64,000 bases of DNA from Olsenella_K absiana. GTDB lineage: Bacteria; Actinomycetota; Coriobacteriia; Coriobacteriales; Atopobiaceae. Shown here in pieces: positions 16,546 through 24,206 of this stretch. The stretch spans positions 186,001 through 250,000 of the forward strand of contig NZ_JAZGJQ010000003.1 in the NCBI RefSeq assembly GCF_036408855.1, in the 5' to 3' direction. How positions within the stretch are numbered: the stretch's first letter is position 1; each line of letters begins with the position of its first letter. A model generated the notes under the pieces. That model did not search any database and was not told where the DNA came from. It saw nothing but the letters and a program-made list of their open reading frames with translations. The position numbers and the translations under genes are program-made.

Positions 16546-17313
16546 CTAGCCGGCCGATCCTGGGGCGGACTTCGCGGTTGGGCCGAACATCTGCGGCGGG
16601 TTGGCGTCGAGCTCGGCCTGGGCCGCGCGCCAGCCGGGGCAGTGGGCGTCCATGAGGGAGTAGAACGCGGGGCCGTGGCTCGGCTCGGCGAGGTGGCAGA
16701 GCTCGTGGGTCACCACCGTCACGAGGCAGGAGGGGCTTCGCTCGGCGAGGGCCACGTTCAGGCGGATGCGACCGGTCCTGGGGGTGCAGGAGCCCCAGCG
16801 GGTCCTCATCCACCTCGTCGACACCGCGCTCGCGCACCTCCCGACCTCGGACTCGCATGCCGACAGGACCTCGGGCAGCCTCAGCGCGAGCTCGGAAGCG
16901 AGGAGGTCGGCCACGAGGACGCGGCGTGCCCCCACGGCCCGGCTCGCGTCGCCGAGGAGCCACGAGGGCCCCGAGAGCACGAGCTCCGCACCCTCGAGGG
17001 CACACGACGGCGTCTCCCCGTCCGCGCGGAGGCGGACCGTGCGGGGCCGCCCCCACACGGAGACGAGCTCGCCGGCGGAGACGTCCGTGGCGAGGCGCTC
17101 CTCCCGAGCGATGGCTTCGGCGCGCCTCTCACGTATCCACGCGAGGTGAGCGCGCGCGCAGGCCTCCGCGGCTGCGCGGGAGGTCCTCAGGGGCACGCTC
17201 ATGCGCACCTCGCCGCCCGCACGGACCCTGAGGTTGACGTTCCTGACGCGCTTGCGGGTCACCTCGATGCTGATGCCGTCGAGCCGGAGCACGTAGGAGT
17301 CGTCGGGTCGCAT
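16546..17313 (-). CDS. YgjP-like (DUF45/SprT-type) zinc metallopeptidase family protein
   Basis: The protein belongs to the YgjP/DUF45 group of minimal zinc metallopeptidases. The N-terminal half shows the usual RKRVRNVNLRVRAGGEVRMS pattern (seen in the family as kR..k.l.l.v...g.i.v..P). The active-site region is VVTHELCHLAEPSHGPAFY with HExxH-type spacing (HELCH), followed by the third-ligand SHGPAFY segment. TRWGSCTPRTGRIRLNVALA is the family's second signature. The start at ATG 17313 gives 255 residues. An upstream in-frame ATG at 17370 is possible but adds an unconserved leader. Expression probably starts at the TTGATT/TAAGAT promoter at 17383-17410. No substrate can be inferred. Confidence 0.82.
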   Translation of the reverse strand: MRPDDSYVLRLDGISIEVTRKRVRNVNLRVRAGGEVRMSVPLRTSRAAAEACARAHLAWIRERRAEAIAREERLATDVSAGELVSVWGRPRTVRLRADGETPSCALEGAELVLSGPSWLLGDASRAVGARRVLVADLLASELALRLPEVLSACESEVGRCASAVSTRWMRTRWGSCTPRTGRIRLNVALAERSPSCLVTVVTHELCHLAEPSHGPAFYSLMDAHCPGWRAAQAELDANPPQMFGPTAKSAPGSAG

Positions 17314-17382
17314 GGCTTCCAGGGTAGTGCCTCCCCTCCGGTCCTCGCGCGTCCGGGCCCCTGCCCCCACGCCCGAGGTAGA

Positions 17383-17410
17383 ATCTTAAAATGGTCTCAA
17401 TGCGAATCAA
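17383..17410 (-). promoter_or_regulatory. Promoter for the metallopeptidase (and trpS)
   Basis: On the minus strand TTGATT (17410-17405) and TAAGAT (17388-17383) are spaced by 16 bases, in an AT-rich island within GC-rich surroundings. The island also must hold the divergent promoter for the cyclo-ligase gene at 17465. Confidence 0.5.
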
Positions 17411-17464
17411 TTCCCGTTTCGCAACTCCAATACGGTATCGTAGTGTGAGTCGGAAGGGGGACCC

Positions 17465-18064
17465 ATGGCAAGCTCCTATGGGGAGAACGCGAGCAAGTCG
17501 GCCCTGCGCTCGAGCTACCTCGAGCTGTGTAGGAACTTCCCCGAGGGTCTGGCCGCAGGCGTCGACCGTGCGGTCGTCCGTATGCTGGGCATGGTGCGCG
17601 AGTACCGCGAGGCGGGCCTCGTCCTCGCCTACGTGCCCTTCCACGAGGAGATGGACACCAGGCCCGTCATCGAGCGGGCGCTCGCGCAGGGCAAGAGGGT
17701 CGCGCTGCCCTATCTCCAGCCCAGGACGTCCAGGCTCTCCTTCTTTGAGGTCGCGTCGGCGGACGGCGTGGAGCTCGCCTCGCGGGGCATGCGCGTGCCC
17801 CCGGTGGGGGAGCAGCCCCTCGAGGCGGGCGAGATGGTGGGCTCGGTTTGCCTCGTCCCCGGCCTCGTGTTCGACGGGGAGGGCTACCGCGTGGGCTACG
17901 GTGCTGGCTACTACGACGAGTTCCTGGCCTTCTACCCGGGCGAGAAGATCGGCCTGGTCCGCTCGATGCAGGTGAGCAGCAACCCGCTCCCGCACGACGA
18001 GCACGACGTGCCCGTCGACGTCCTCGTGACGGAGGGGAGCGTCTGGCGCTGCCGCAGGCTCTAG
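17465..18064 (+). CDS. 5-formyltetrahydrofolate cyclo-ligase
   Basis: The enzyme uses ATP to convert 5-formyl-THF to 5,10-methenyl-THF, recycling folate. The 199-residue protein has the family core: an N-terminal basic helix (KSALRSSYLELCRNF), YVPFHEEMDTRPVI, and the signature GVGYGAGYYD-type loop VGYGAGYYDEFLAFYPGEK, which binds nucleotide. The C-terminus VPVDVLVTEGSVWR matches the usual HD.pvD.lvTe ending. The ATG is preceded by GGAAGGGGG. The gene is divergent from the metallopeptidase and convergent with the dehydroquinase fusion gene, so probably monocistronic. Confidence 0.93.
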   Translation: MASSYGENASKSALRSSYLELCRNFPEGLAAGVDRAVVRMLGMVREYREAGLVLAYVPFHEEMDTRPVIERALAQGKRVALPYLQPRTSRLSFFEVASADGVELASRGMRVPPVGEQPLEAGEMVGSVCLVPGLVFDGEGYRVGYGAGYYDEFLAFYPGEKIGLVRSMQVSSNPLPHDEHDVPVDVLVTEGSVWRCRRL

Positions 18065-18089
18065 CGGCTGGCCCTAGCGGGGACGCGGA

Positions 18090-19067
18090 CTAGCCGAGGC
18101 CGATGTGTGCCGCGAGGTCGCGGATGGCCTTGGCGTAGCCCTCGAGCCCGAGTCCGGCCACCGTCTCGAAGCAGGCAAGACGCACGAACGAGATGCGCCT
18201 GAAGCCCTCGCGCTGGTCGACCTGGGAGATGTGGACCTCGACCGCGGGAAGCGCGACGGCCTTCAGCGCGTCGAGTATCGCGACGGAGGTGTGCGTGTAG
18301 GCCGCGGGGTTGATCACGATGCCGTCGAAGGCGCCGAGAGCCTCCTGGATCTTGTCGACGATGTCGCCCTCGTGGTTGGACTGGAAGACCTCGCAGGTGG
18401 CGAAGCCCGCCTCGCGCGCCGCCTTCTGGCAGAGGCGCTCGAGGTAGTGGTAGTCGTGCGTGCCATAGATGGAGGGCTCGCGGACGCCGAGCATGTTGAT
18501 GTTGGGCCCGTTGATGACCAGGAGGGCAGCCTTGGCATGGGGCCGTGGCGTCTCGCCCGCGTCAGGCGCGGAGCCGTCGAGAAGCTGCACGAGCGCCGCT
18601 ATGTCCTCCTGGCTATCCACCTTCACCACCCCTCCCTTGGTGCGGGCCGCCTCCGTGACGTCCTTGGCTGACGAGTCGCCACCCGGCCTTTCGGGAGCGG
18701 ACGGGGCCTCCACCGCCTTGGGCCTTCCGCCTGAGGCGGTGGAGGGACTGTGCACCACGGGCTGCGCCGCCCGTCCGCCCACGCCGGCGAAGAAGGTCCT
18801 GCCGTCCTTCGGGGGGATCCCCGTCCTTGCCACGAAGGCGCGCCAGACGTCCTCGACGATGCGAGGCCCGAAGACCACCTCCACGCCGGCGCCACCGCGA
18901 TGGCGAACGCCCAGGACCCCGGGGATGGCAAGCAGGGAGGCGTCGTCGACCTTCGAGGGGTCGCGCGTCGTGAGGCGCAGCCTGGTCATGCAAACGCCGT
19001 TCGCCTTGATGTTGCCGGTACCGCCCACGGCGTCGATGACCAGCTCCGCGATCTTGTCCTTATCCAC
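18090..19067 (-). CDS. aroQ: Fusion of a PTS EIIB-like domain with type II 3-dehydroquinate dehydratase
   Basis: The C-terminal domain (about 181-325) is a complete type II dehydroquinase, which dehydrates 3-dehydroquinate to 3-dehydroshikimate. It has NGPNINMLGVREPSIYG, INPAAYTHTSVAIL and EVHISQVDQREGFR. Residues 3-80 look like an EIIB domain of the glucose/sucrose PTS family: KIAELVIDAVGGTGNIKA, the phosphocysteine-type motif GVCMTRLRLTTRD with Cys26, then IPGVLGV and the closing VVFGPRIVEDVWRAF. A 100-residue Pro/Ala/Gly-rich linker joins them. The ATG at 19145 is in frame, but I prefer the GTG at 19067. GGTGGG sits just upstream and the EIIB domain begins at once, giving 325 residues. There is no EIIC or EIIA nearby. 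The gene follows the seven-gene aro operon but has its own promoter and operator-like repeat. Both domain calls are from visible motifs. A regulatory role is inference. Confidence 0.88.
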   Translation of the reverse strand: MDKDKIAELVIDAVGGTGNIKANGVCMTRLRLTTRDPSKVDDASLLAIPGVLGVRHRGGAGVEVVFGPRIVEDVWRAFVARTGIPPKDGRTFFAGVGGRAAQPVVHSPSTASGGRPKAVEAPSAPERPGGDSSAKDVTEAARTKGGVVKVDSQEDIAALVQLLDGSAPDAGETPRPHAKAALLVINGPNINMLGVREPSIYGTHDYHYLERLCQKAAREAGFATCEVFQSNHEGDIVDKIQEALGAFDGIVINPAAYTHTSVAILDALKAVALPAVEVHISQVDQREGFRRISFVRLACFETVAGLGLEGYAKAIRDLAAHIGLG

Positions 19068-19080
19068 GCGACCCACCCGT

Positions 19081-19107
19081 ACTGGCAGCTGTACTGGCAG
19101 CTGTACT
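19081..19107. repeat. 12-bp tandem repeat in the aroQ leader
   Basis: ACTGGCAGCTGT occurs twice in tandem (19081-19092, 19093-19104) followed by a partial ACT. Each copy contains the palindrome CAGCTG. The repeat lies between the predicted transcription start and the aroQ ribosome site, so it would be in the 5' untranslated RNA. Confidence 0.6.
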
Positions 19108-19110
19108 AAA

Positions 19111-19134
19111 TCGTATCCAACGAATACGATTATA
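19111..19134 (-). promoter_or_regulatory. Predicted promoter -10 and overlapping operator-like palindrome for aroQ
   Basis: On the minus strand a consensus TATAAT lies at 19134-19129. It is overlapped by the inverted repeat TCGTAT-N7-ATACGA (19111-19129), which would span from the -10 to about +10. No good -35 is seen upstream. A repressor site blocking initiation is the simplest reading. Confidence 0.5.
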
Positions 19135-19226
19135 CGAGTGCGCACCGTGGTGACGGGGAGCCGAGCCCCACATCGGTGGACGGTCGAGGGCCCTGTCGCC
19201 TGCTGAGTTGTGGTATGGAAGGCGCG

Positions 19227-20561
19227 CTAGAGGCCGAGTGCGCCCCGGATGGCCTCGGCGTCCCCCGCGGCCGAACCCGTGCAGGCGAGCACCAGGTTTG
19301 CCCAGCTGCGGTAGAGCCCCATGCGCTCGCGCGCGAGCCGTTCCACGCCCCTGCTCGCCGAGAGCGGCCTGCCCCTGCTCGAGAGCTGCTCGAGCGGCCG
19401 GTCGAGCGCAACGATCGTGCTGTTCTGGCGCAGGAGCGCGTAGTTCTCCTCCCGCGTCACGACGCCGCCACCGCAGGCGATGACCAGGCTCGAGCGGGAC
19501 GCATAGCGCGAGAGCGTCTCGGTCTCGAGCGCCCGGAAGGCAGCCTCTCCGCGCTCGGTTATGCAGGCGGCGGGGGAGATGCCGTGGTCGAGGCCGAAGG
19601 CGTCGTCCAGGTCGACGAAGGGTCGCTTGAGGAGGCGCGCCAGCCTCTTGCCGCAGGTCGTCTTCCCGGAGCCTGGCATGCCTATGAGGGCGACGTTGAG
19701 CGTCTGGGCGCGAAGGTCCCGCTCCACGGCGGCCGCGAGCGCGTCGTCGACCTCGCGGCCGAGGAAGCGCTCGCTCGAGCGGCAGGCCTGCGAGACGAGC
19801 ATGGCAAGGCCGCTCTCGGAGGGGACGCCGAGGCGCTCCGCGGCAAGGCAGATGCCCGTGCGCGTGGGGTTGTACACGACGTCGAGGACGCCGGCGAGGC
19901 CCCTCAGGCGGGCAAGGTCGCCCTCCGGGACGGGCGAGGCGGGGCAGCCGGGGAACATCCCCACCGGCGTGGCGTTGCAGACGAGCGCGGCGTCCGGGTG
20001 GCGCTCCGCCAGGGTCTCGTAGGTGTCGTCGCCCGAGCGCGAGATGACGGATACGTGCGCCCCCGCGTCCTCGAGGGCGGCGACCACCGCGTGCGAGGCC
20101 CCTCCCGACCCGAGGACGAGCGCCTCGCGACCCTCGAGGGCGCTGCGGGCGTCCCGCGCCGAGAGCTCGCGCACGCAGAAGCGCTCGAGCATCCAGGCGA
20201 AGCCGGTGAGGTCGGTGTTGTCGGCGAGGATGCGGCCGTCGGCCAACCTGACGAGGGTGTTTGCTACGCCGAGGCGCCTGGCGGCCGGCGTGTGCTCGTC
20301 CGCGAGCTCGAAGGCGCGCCTCTTGTAGGGGATGGTGACGTTGAGGCCCCGCCAGGAGCCGTGCCGGACGAATCCCTCCACCTCCTCGGGCTCGCGCTCA
20401 ATGAGGGCGTAGGGGACGCTGCCCAGCGCGGCGTGGATCTGGGGCGACCAGCTGTGCGCGAGCGTCCGTCCGAGGAGGCCGAAGACGACCCCGTCCTCCG
20501 TCGGGCGCTCCCGTCCGCACCCCTCGCCAGCCGGGGTTCCCTCTGTGCGCTGCTCTGCCAT
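19227..20561 (-). CDS. Bifunctional shikimate dehydrogenase / shikimate kinase (AroE-AroK fusion)
   Basis: One 444-residue protein carries two consecutive shikimate pathway activities. Residues about 20-285 are shikimate dehydrogenase: GLLGRTLAHSWSPQIHAAL, the catalytic Lys80 in NVTIPYK, Asp117 in ADNTDLTG, and the NADP site GSGGASHAVVAAL from Gly151. Residues 288-444 are shikimate kinase: the P-loop GMPGSGKTT at 294-302, VDLDDAFGLDHGISPA, and ACGGGVVTREENY. The ATG at 20561 is only two bases after the pheA stop, suggesting translational coupling. The upstream in-frame extension overlaps pheA and is not conserved. It is the last gene of the aro operon. The fusion keeps both active sites by eye. 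Confidence 0.94.
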   Translation of the reverse strand: MAEQRTEGTPAGEGCGRERPTEDGVVFGLLGRTLAHSWSPQIHAALGSVPYALIEREPEEVEGFVRHGSWRGLNVTIPYKRRAFELADEHTPAARRLGVANTLVRLADGRILADNTDLTGFAWMLERFCVRELSARDARSALEGREALVLGSGGASHAVVAALEDAGAHVSVISRSGDDTYETLAERHPDAALVCNATPVGMFPGCPASPVPEGDLARLRGLAGVLDVVYNPTRTGICLAAERLGVPSESGLAMLVSQACRSSERFLGREVDDALAAAVERDLRAQTLNVALIGMPGSGKTTCGKRLARLLKRPFVDLDDAFGLDHGISPAACITERGEAAFRALETETLSRYASRSSLVIACGGGVVTREENYALLRQNSTIVALDRPLEQLSSRGRPLSASRGVERLARERMGLYRSWANLVLACTGSAAGDAEAIRGALGL

Positions 20562-20563
20562 GT

Positions 20564-21709
20564 CTAGAGCACCTCCGTGTAGCTGCCGAGGTAGCGGAAC
20601 TCCTCGCACACGTCGGAGAGCGAGTTCATGAGGGTCTGGAACTCGGGTGCGGCGGCGGGGCAGTCCACGTCGAAGTAGAACATGAAGTCGAACTCGCGCT
20701 CGGGGATGGGGCGGCTCTCGAGCTTCACGAGGTTGATGTCGAGGGCGTAGAAGCGCGCCAGGACCTTGTAGAGGGCGCCAGGCTCGTGCTTCGTCTCGAT
20801 CATGAGCGTCGAGCGGTCCGCCCCGGGGTAGATGGTGAGGTCGCGGCTGATGCAGGCGAAGCGCGTGTAGTTGTTCTGCAGGTCCTGGACGCTGCGCTCG
20901 AGGACCTCGAGCCCGTAGAGGTCGGCGCAGGCGGCCGAGGCGAGCGCGGCCACGTCGTCGCGGTCGGACTCCGCCACCATCCGTGCGGCCATGGCCGTGT
21001 TCTCCGTCACGTGTACGCGCACGTCGGGGAAGGTCGAGATGTAGTCGGCGCACTGGCTTATCGCCTGCTGGTGGCTGTAGATGATGTGGACGTCCTCCTT
21101 GCGCTGACCGGGCTTGGCGAGGAGGTTGTGGTCGATCTTCAAGCGGCAGGTCCTCACGATGTGGAAGTCGTGCTGCATCATGAGGTCGAAGACATGGTTG
21201 ACGGAGCCGGCGGTCGAGTTCTCTATCGGAAGGACGCCGAACTTCACGATCCCGCGCTCGACGGCGGAGAAGACCGCGTCGAAGGTCTCGAAGTAGGCGA
21301 TGTTCGCGCGCTTGAAGAGGCGGTCCACGGCGAGCTGCTGGTAGGCGCCCTCGACCCCCTGGCAGGCGACGAAGGCGCGCTCGGGGAAGTAGGGGGGCTG
21401 GGAGGCGAGTGCCGCGGCGACCGTCGTGGCGGCCGCGCTGCTCTTCCCGAGCCTGCGGTACTGGGCGTCCCGGGAGGCCTCCATGAGAAGGGACTCGAGG
21501 ACGGCCGCATAGTGCTCGAGGCCTGCCCCGGCCCGATCGGCCGCTCGCTGGATGTTGTCGCGCTCGCGGGCCGCGTCGTAGACGGGCTTGCCAGTGTCGC
21601 GCTTGTACTCGGCGACCTCCGCCGCACAGGACATGCGCTCCTTGAAGAGGTCCAGGATCTGCCCGTCTATGGCGTCTATGCGGTTGCGTATCTCGAGGAG
21701 GTCGCTCAT
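20564..21709 (-). CDS. pheA: Bifunctional chorismate mutase / prephenate dehydratase (P-protein)
   Basis: The protein converts chorismate to prephenate and then to phenylpyruvate for Phe synthesis. Residues 1-90 form an AroQ-type chorismate mutase (IRNRIDAIDGQILDLFKERM and AAEVAEYK). The dehydratase domain shows GVEGAYQQLAVDRLF and VLPIENSTAGSVNHVFDLM, plus the threonine-containing TRFACISRD. The ACT domain (TKHEPGALYKVLARF then NLVKLESRPIP) carries the ESRP motif associated with Phe feedback binding. At 381 residues it has the usual P-protein length. It lies 41 bases after aroC and two bases before aroEK on the same strand. Confidence 0.95.
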   Translation of the reverse strand: MSDLLEIRNRIDAIDGQILDLFKERMSCAAEVAEYKRDTGKPVYDAARERDNIQRAADRAGAGLEHYAAVLESLLMEASRDAQYRRLGKSSAAATTVAAALASQPPYFPERAFVACQGVEGAYQQLAVDRLFKRANIAYFETFDAVFSAVERGIVKFGVLPIENSTAGSVNHVFDLMMQHDFHIVRTCRLKIDHNLLAKPGQRKEDVHIIYSHQQAISQCADYISTFPDVRVHVTENTAMAARMVAESDRDDVAALASAACADLYGLEVLERSVQDLQNNYTRFACISRDLTIYPGADRSTLMIETKHEPGALYKVLARFYALDINLVKLESRPIPEREFDFMFYFDVDCPAAAPEFQTLMNSLSDVCEEFRYLGSYTEVL

Positions 21710-21750
21710 GGGTTGCCTTTCGGTCGTGTTGGGTCAGGGCGTTTAGGCGC

Positions 21751-22887
21751 CTAGGAGAGGGAGAGGGGCTCGCCCTCCGGTGGCCAGCTCAGCCAGGAGT
21801 CGAGGACGGCGAGGGCGCACACGGCCTCGCTCACGGGGACGGCGCGCACCGCCACGCAGGGGTCGTGCCTGCCGTGGACCCTGAGCTTGGCAGGCTCCAT
21901 CGTGGTGAGGTCGACCGAGTCCTGCTCGCGGGCGATGCTCGAGGTCGGCTTCATGGCGATGCGGAAGACTATGGGGGCGCCGGTGCTTATCCCGCCGAGG
22001 GCGCCGCCGGCGTTGTTCGTCGCGGGGGCGCAGCGCCCGTCGCGTACCACGTAGGGGTCGTTGTCCTCGTGGCCCCGCATCGCGGCGACGCCGAAGCCCG
22101 CCCCGAACTCGATGCCTTTGACGGCGGGGATGCCGAAGGCCGCCCGGGCGATGGTGTTCTCGATGCCGTCGAACATGGGGGACCCCACCCCCGCGGGGAG
22201 GCCGCAGCAGACGCACTCGACGAGGCCGCCGACCGAGTCGAGGTCGCGTCGCGCGGACTCGATCTCGTCGAGCATCGCCCGGCCCACCTCGGGGTCTATG
22301 GTCGGCAGCGGTGACGCTGTGGCCAAGCGTTCCATCTGCGAAGCCAAGGCGCGCGCCGACTCCGGCGAGTTGTCGAGGGCCGAGAAGCGCTCGTCACGCA
22401 CGGACCCCACCTGCGCAAGGTGGGAGCGGATGCGGACGCCCTTCTCCTCGAGCAGCTGGAGCGCGATCCCACCGGCCGCGCACAGCGGGGCCGTGAGCCT
22501 GCCGGAGAAGTGCCCGCCACCTGGGACGTCCTGGCTTCCGTGCCACTTCGCCCACGCGGTGAAGTCGGCGTGGCCTGGGCGCGGCACCGCGAGGAGGTTG
22601 TCGTAGTCGCGCGAGCGCGTGTTGGTGTTCATGATCGCCAGGGCAAGCGGCGCACCACACGTCTCGCCCTGCACGTTGAGCCCCGAGAGCACGCGGACGG
22701 CGTCGGGCTCCTTGCGCGGGGTGGACCAGGGTCCCTGGCCCGGCGCGCGACGCGCCATGAAGGCAGCGAGGGCGTCGAGGTCGACGCCGAAGCCTGCCGG
22801 CAGCCCCTCCACGACGCAGCCGATCCCCTCCGAGTGGGACTGGCCGAAGACGGTGACCCTGAGCGTGGTGCCGAAGCTAGAGGGCAT
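21751..22887 (-). CDS. aroC: Chorismate synthase
   Basis: This FMN-dependent enzyme removes phosphate from EPSP to give chorismate. The N-terminus FGTTLRVTVFGQSHSEGIG contains the first family signature. RPGHADFTAWAKWHG and GGGHFSGRLTAPLCAAGGIA follow, and the second signature region is AATNNAGGALGGISTGAPI-like (written here as PATNNAGGALGGISTG). RVHGRHDPCVAVRAVPVSEA near the C-terminus is typical. The length of 378 is normal. The first codons overlap the end of aroA by 11 bases, indicating translational coupling. Confidence 0.97.
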   Translation of the reverse strand: MPSSFGTTLRVTVFGQSHSEGIGCVVEGLPAGFGVDLDALAAFMARRAPGQGPWSTPRKEPDAVRVLSGLNVQGETCGAPLALAIMNTNTRSRDYDNLLAVPRPGHADFTAWAKWHGSQDVPGGGHFSGRLTAPLCAAGGIALQLLEEKGVRIRSHLAQVGSVRDERFSALDNSPESARALASQMERLATASPLPTIDPEVGRAMLDEIESARRDLDSVGGLVECVCCGLPAGVGSPMFDGIENTIARAAFGIPAVKGIEFGAGFGVAAMRGHEDNDPYVVRDGRCAPATNNAGGALGGISTGAPIVFRIAMKPTSSIAREQDSVDLTTMEPAKLRVHGRHDPCVAVRAVPVSEAVCALAVLDSWLSWPPEGEPLSLS

Positions 22888-24196
22888 GTTCGTCCCCCTT
22901 CCTGGTGACGGAGCCGCCGAGCAGCTCGTAGTCCTCGAAGAACGCGGGGTAGGACTTTGAGACGCACTCCGCGCCTCGGATGGTCACGTCCCCGGTGGCG
23001 CGGGTGGCGGCGATGGCGGCCATCATCGCGATCCGGTGGTCGTTTGCGGCGTCGACCTCGCCGCCGAGAAGAGACTCGCGCCCCACAATCACGAGGTCGT
23101 CCCCCACGGCGCGCGCGTCCGCGCCGAGGGCACGGAGCGCGGCCGACACCGTCTCGAGGCGGTCGGACTCCTTGAGGCGGAGCCTGCCGGCGTGCGTGAG
23201 GCGCGTCGTTCCGGGGCAGAGCGCCGCCACGGCGGCGAGCGGCGGCACGAGGTCGGGGAAGTCGGAGACGTCCAGGGTCGTGGCACGCGGCCTGTCCTTG
23301 GTGACGCGCGCCGCCCCGCCCCTCCTTGCGACGCGCGCGCCGAAGCAGGAGAGCGCGGCGAGGATCGAACGGTCGCCCTGGGCGCTCGAGAGGTCGAGCC
23401 CCGTGACGGCGACGCCGCCGTCCGAGAGCGCACCGGCTGCGAGCCAGAACGCGGCGTTTGACCAGTCGCCCTCGACCTCGCAGAGCCCCGGCGAGGCGGG
23501 CCGGACGCCTGTGGGCGCGAGGGAGAAGACCGTGAGGCCCTCGCCGCCCTCCTCCTCGTGGCGCACCGACACGTCGACGCCGAAGGTGGCGAGGGCGCTC
23601 GTCGTGAGGTTGACGTAGGGGAGGGACTCGACCGGCTCCGTGACGGCGACCTCGACGGGGCCTCTGAGCAGCGGCGCCGCGAGCAGGAGACCACTCACGA
23701 ACTGCGAGGAGACGTCGCCAGGCAGGCGGAAGCGGCCGGAGGAGATCGGGCCTGAGACCTTGAGCGGGAAGCTTCCCTCCTCCGAGATTGTCGCCCCGTG
23801 GGCGCGCAGCTCGGAGAGGAGCGGCTCGAGGGGCCGGTCGGCGAGCCTTCCGTGGCCGACGACCTCGACTGGCCCGCCCAGCGCGCAGATGACGGGGACG
23901 AGGAAGCGCAGGGTGGACCCGGACTCGCCGCAGTCGACGCGCACCGGGCGCGCGGGGCGACGAGTCGCCTCCGGAACGGGGACGACGCGGTAACCGACCT
24001 GCGTCCGGGTCACGCGGGCGCCGAGCGCGCGCAGGCAGCCTGCGGTCGCCTCGATGTCCGCGGACGTCGTCGAGCAGTGTACGTCGGTCGTGCACGAGGA
24101 GACGGCCGCGAGGATGAGCAGTCGGTGTGCAATCGACTTGGACGATATCGCGGGGAGCGCTCCTGAGAGGGGCGTGGGATGACAGACGATATCCAT
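22877..24196 (-). CDS. aroA: 3-phosphoshikimate 1-carboxyvinyltransferase (EPSP synthase)
   Basis: The enzyme transfers the enolpyruvyl group of PEP to shikimate-3-phosphate. The 439-residue protein has the SSKSIAHRLLILAA substrate motif, the PEP-site stretch DCGESGSTLRFLVPV (in place of the NAGTAMRPL of Escherichia coli AroA), LPGDVSSQFVSGLLLAAPLL, and RLKESDRLETV. The catalytic DHRIAMMAAIAA is near the end. The GESGSTLRFLVP variant is of the kind seen in clostridial and related Gram-positive enzymes rather than the classical class I motif. Aside from that, all expected motifs are present. It is separated by ten bases from aroB and overlaps aroC. Confidence 0.96.
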   Translation of the reverse strand: MDIVCHPTPLSGALPAISSKSIAHRLLILAAVSSCTTDVHCSTTSADIEATAGCLRALGARVTRTQVGYRVVPVPEATRRPARPVRVDCGESGSTLRFLVPVICALGGPVEVVGHGRLADRPLEPLLSELRAHGATISEEGSFPLKVSGPISSGRFRLPGDVSSQFVSGLLLAAPLLRGPVEVAVTEPVESLPYVNLTTSALATFGVDVSVRHEEEGGEGLTVFSLAPTGVRPASPGLCEVEGDWSNAAFWLAAGALSDGGVAVTGLDLSSAQGDRSILAALSCFGARVARRGGAARVTKDRPRATTLDVSDFPDLVPPLAAVAALCPGTTRLTHAGRLRLKESDRLETVSAALRALGADARAVGDDLVIVGRESLLGGEVDAANDHRIAMMAAIAATRATGDVTIRGAECVSKSYPAFFEDYELLGGSVTRKGDEHAL

Positions 24197-24206
24197 GGTC
24201 CTCCAA

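Noticed and set aside
19081..19107. Start of a CRISPR-like or longer repeat array
   Set aside because: Only two 12-bp copies in direct tandem without spacers. No other repeats or cas genes occur in the window.
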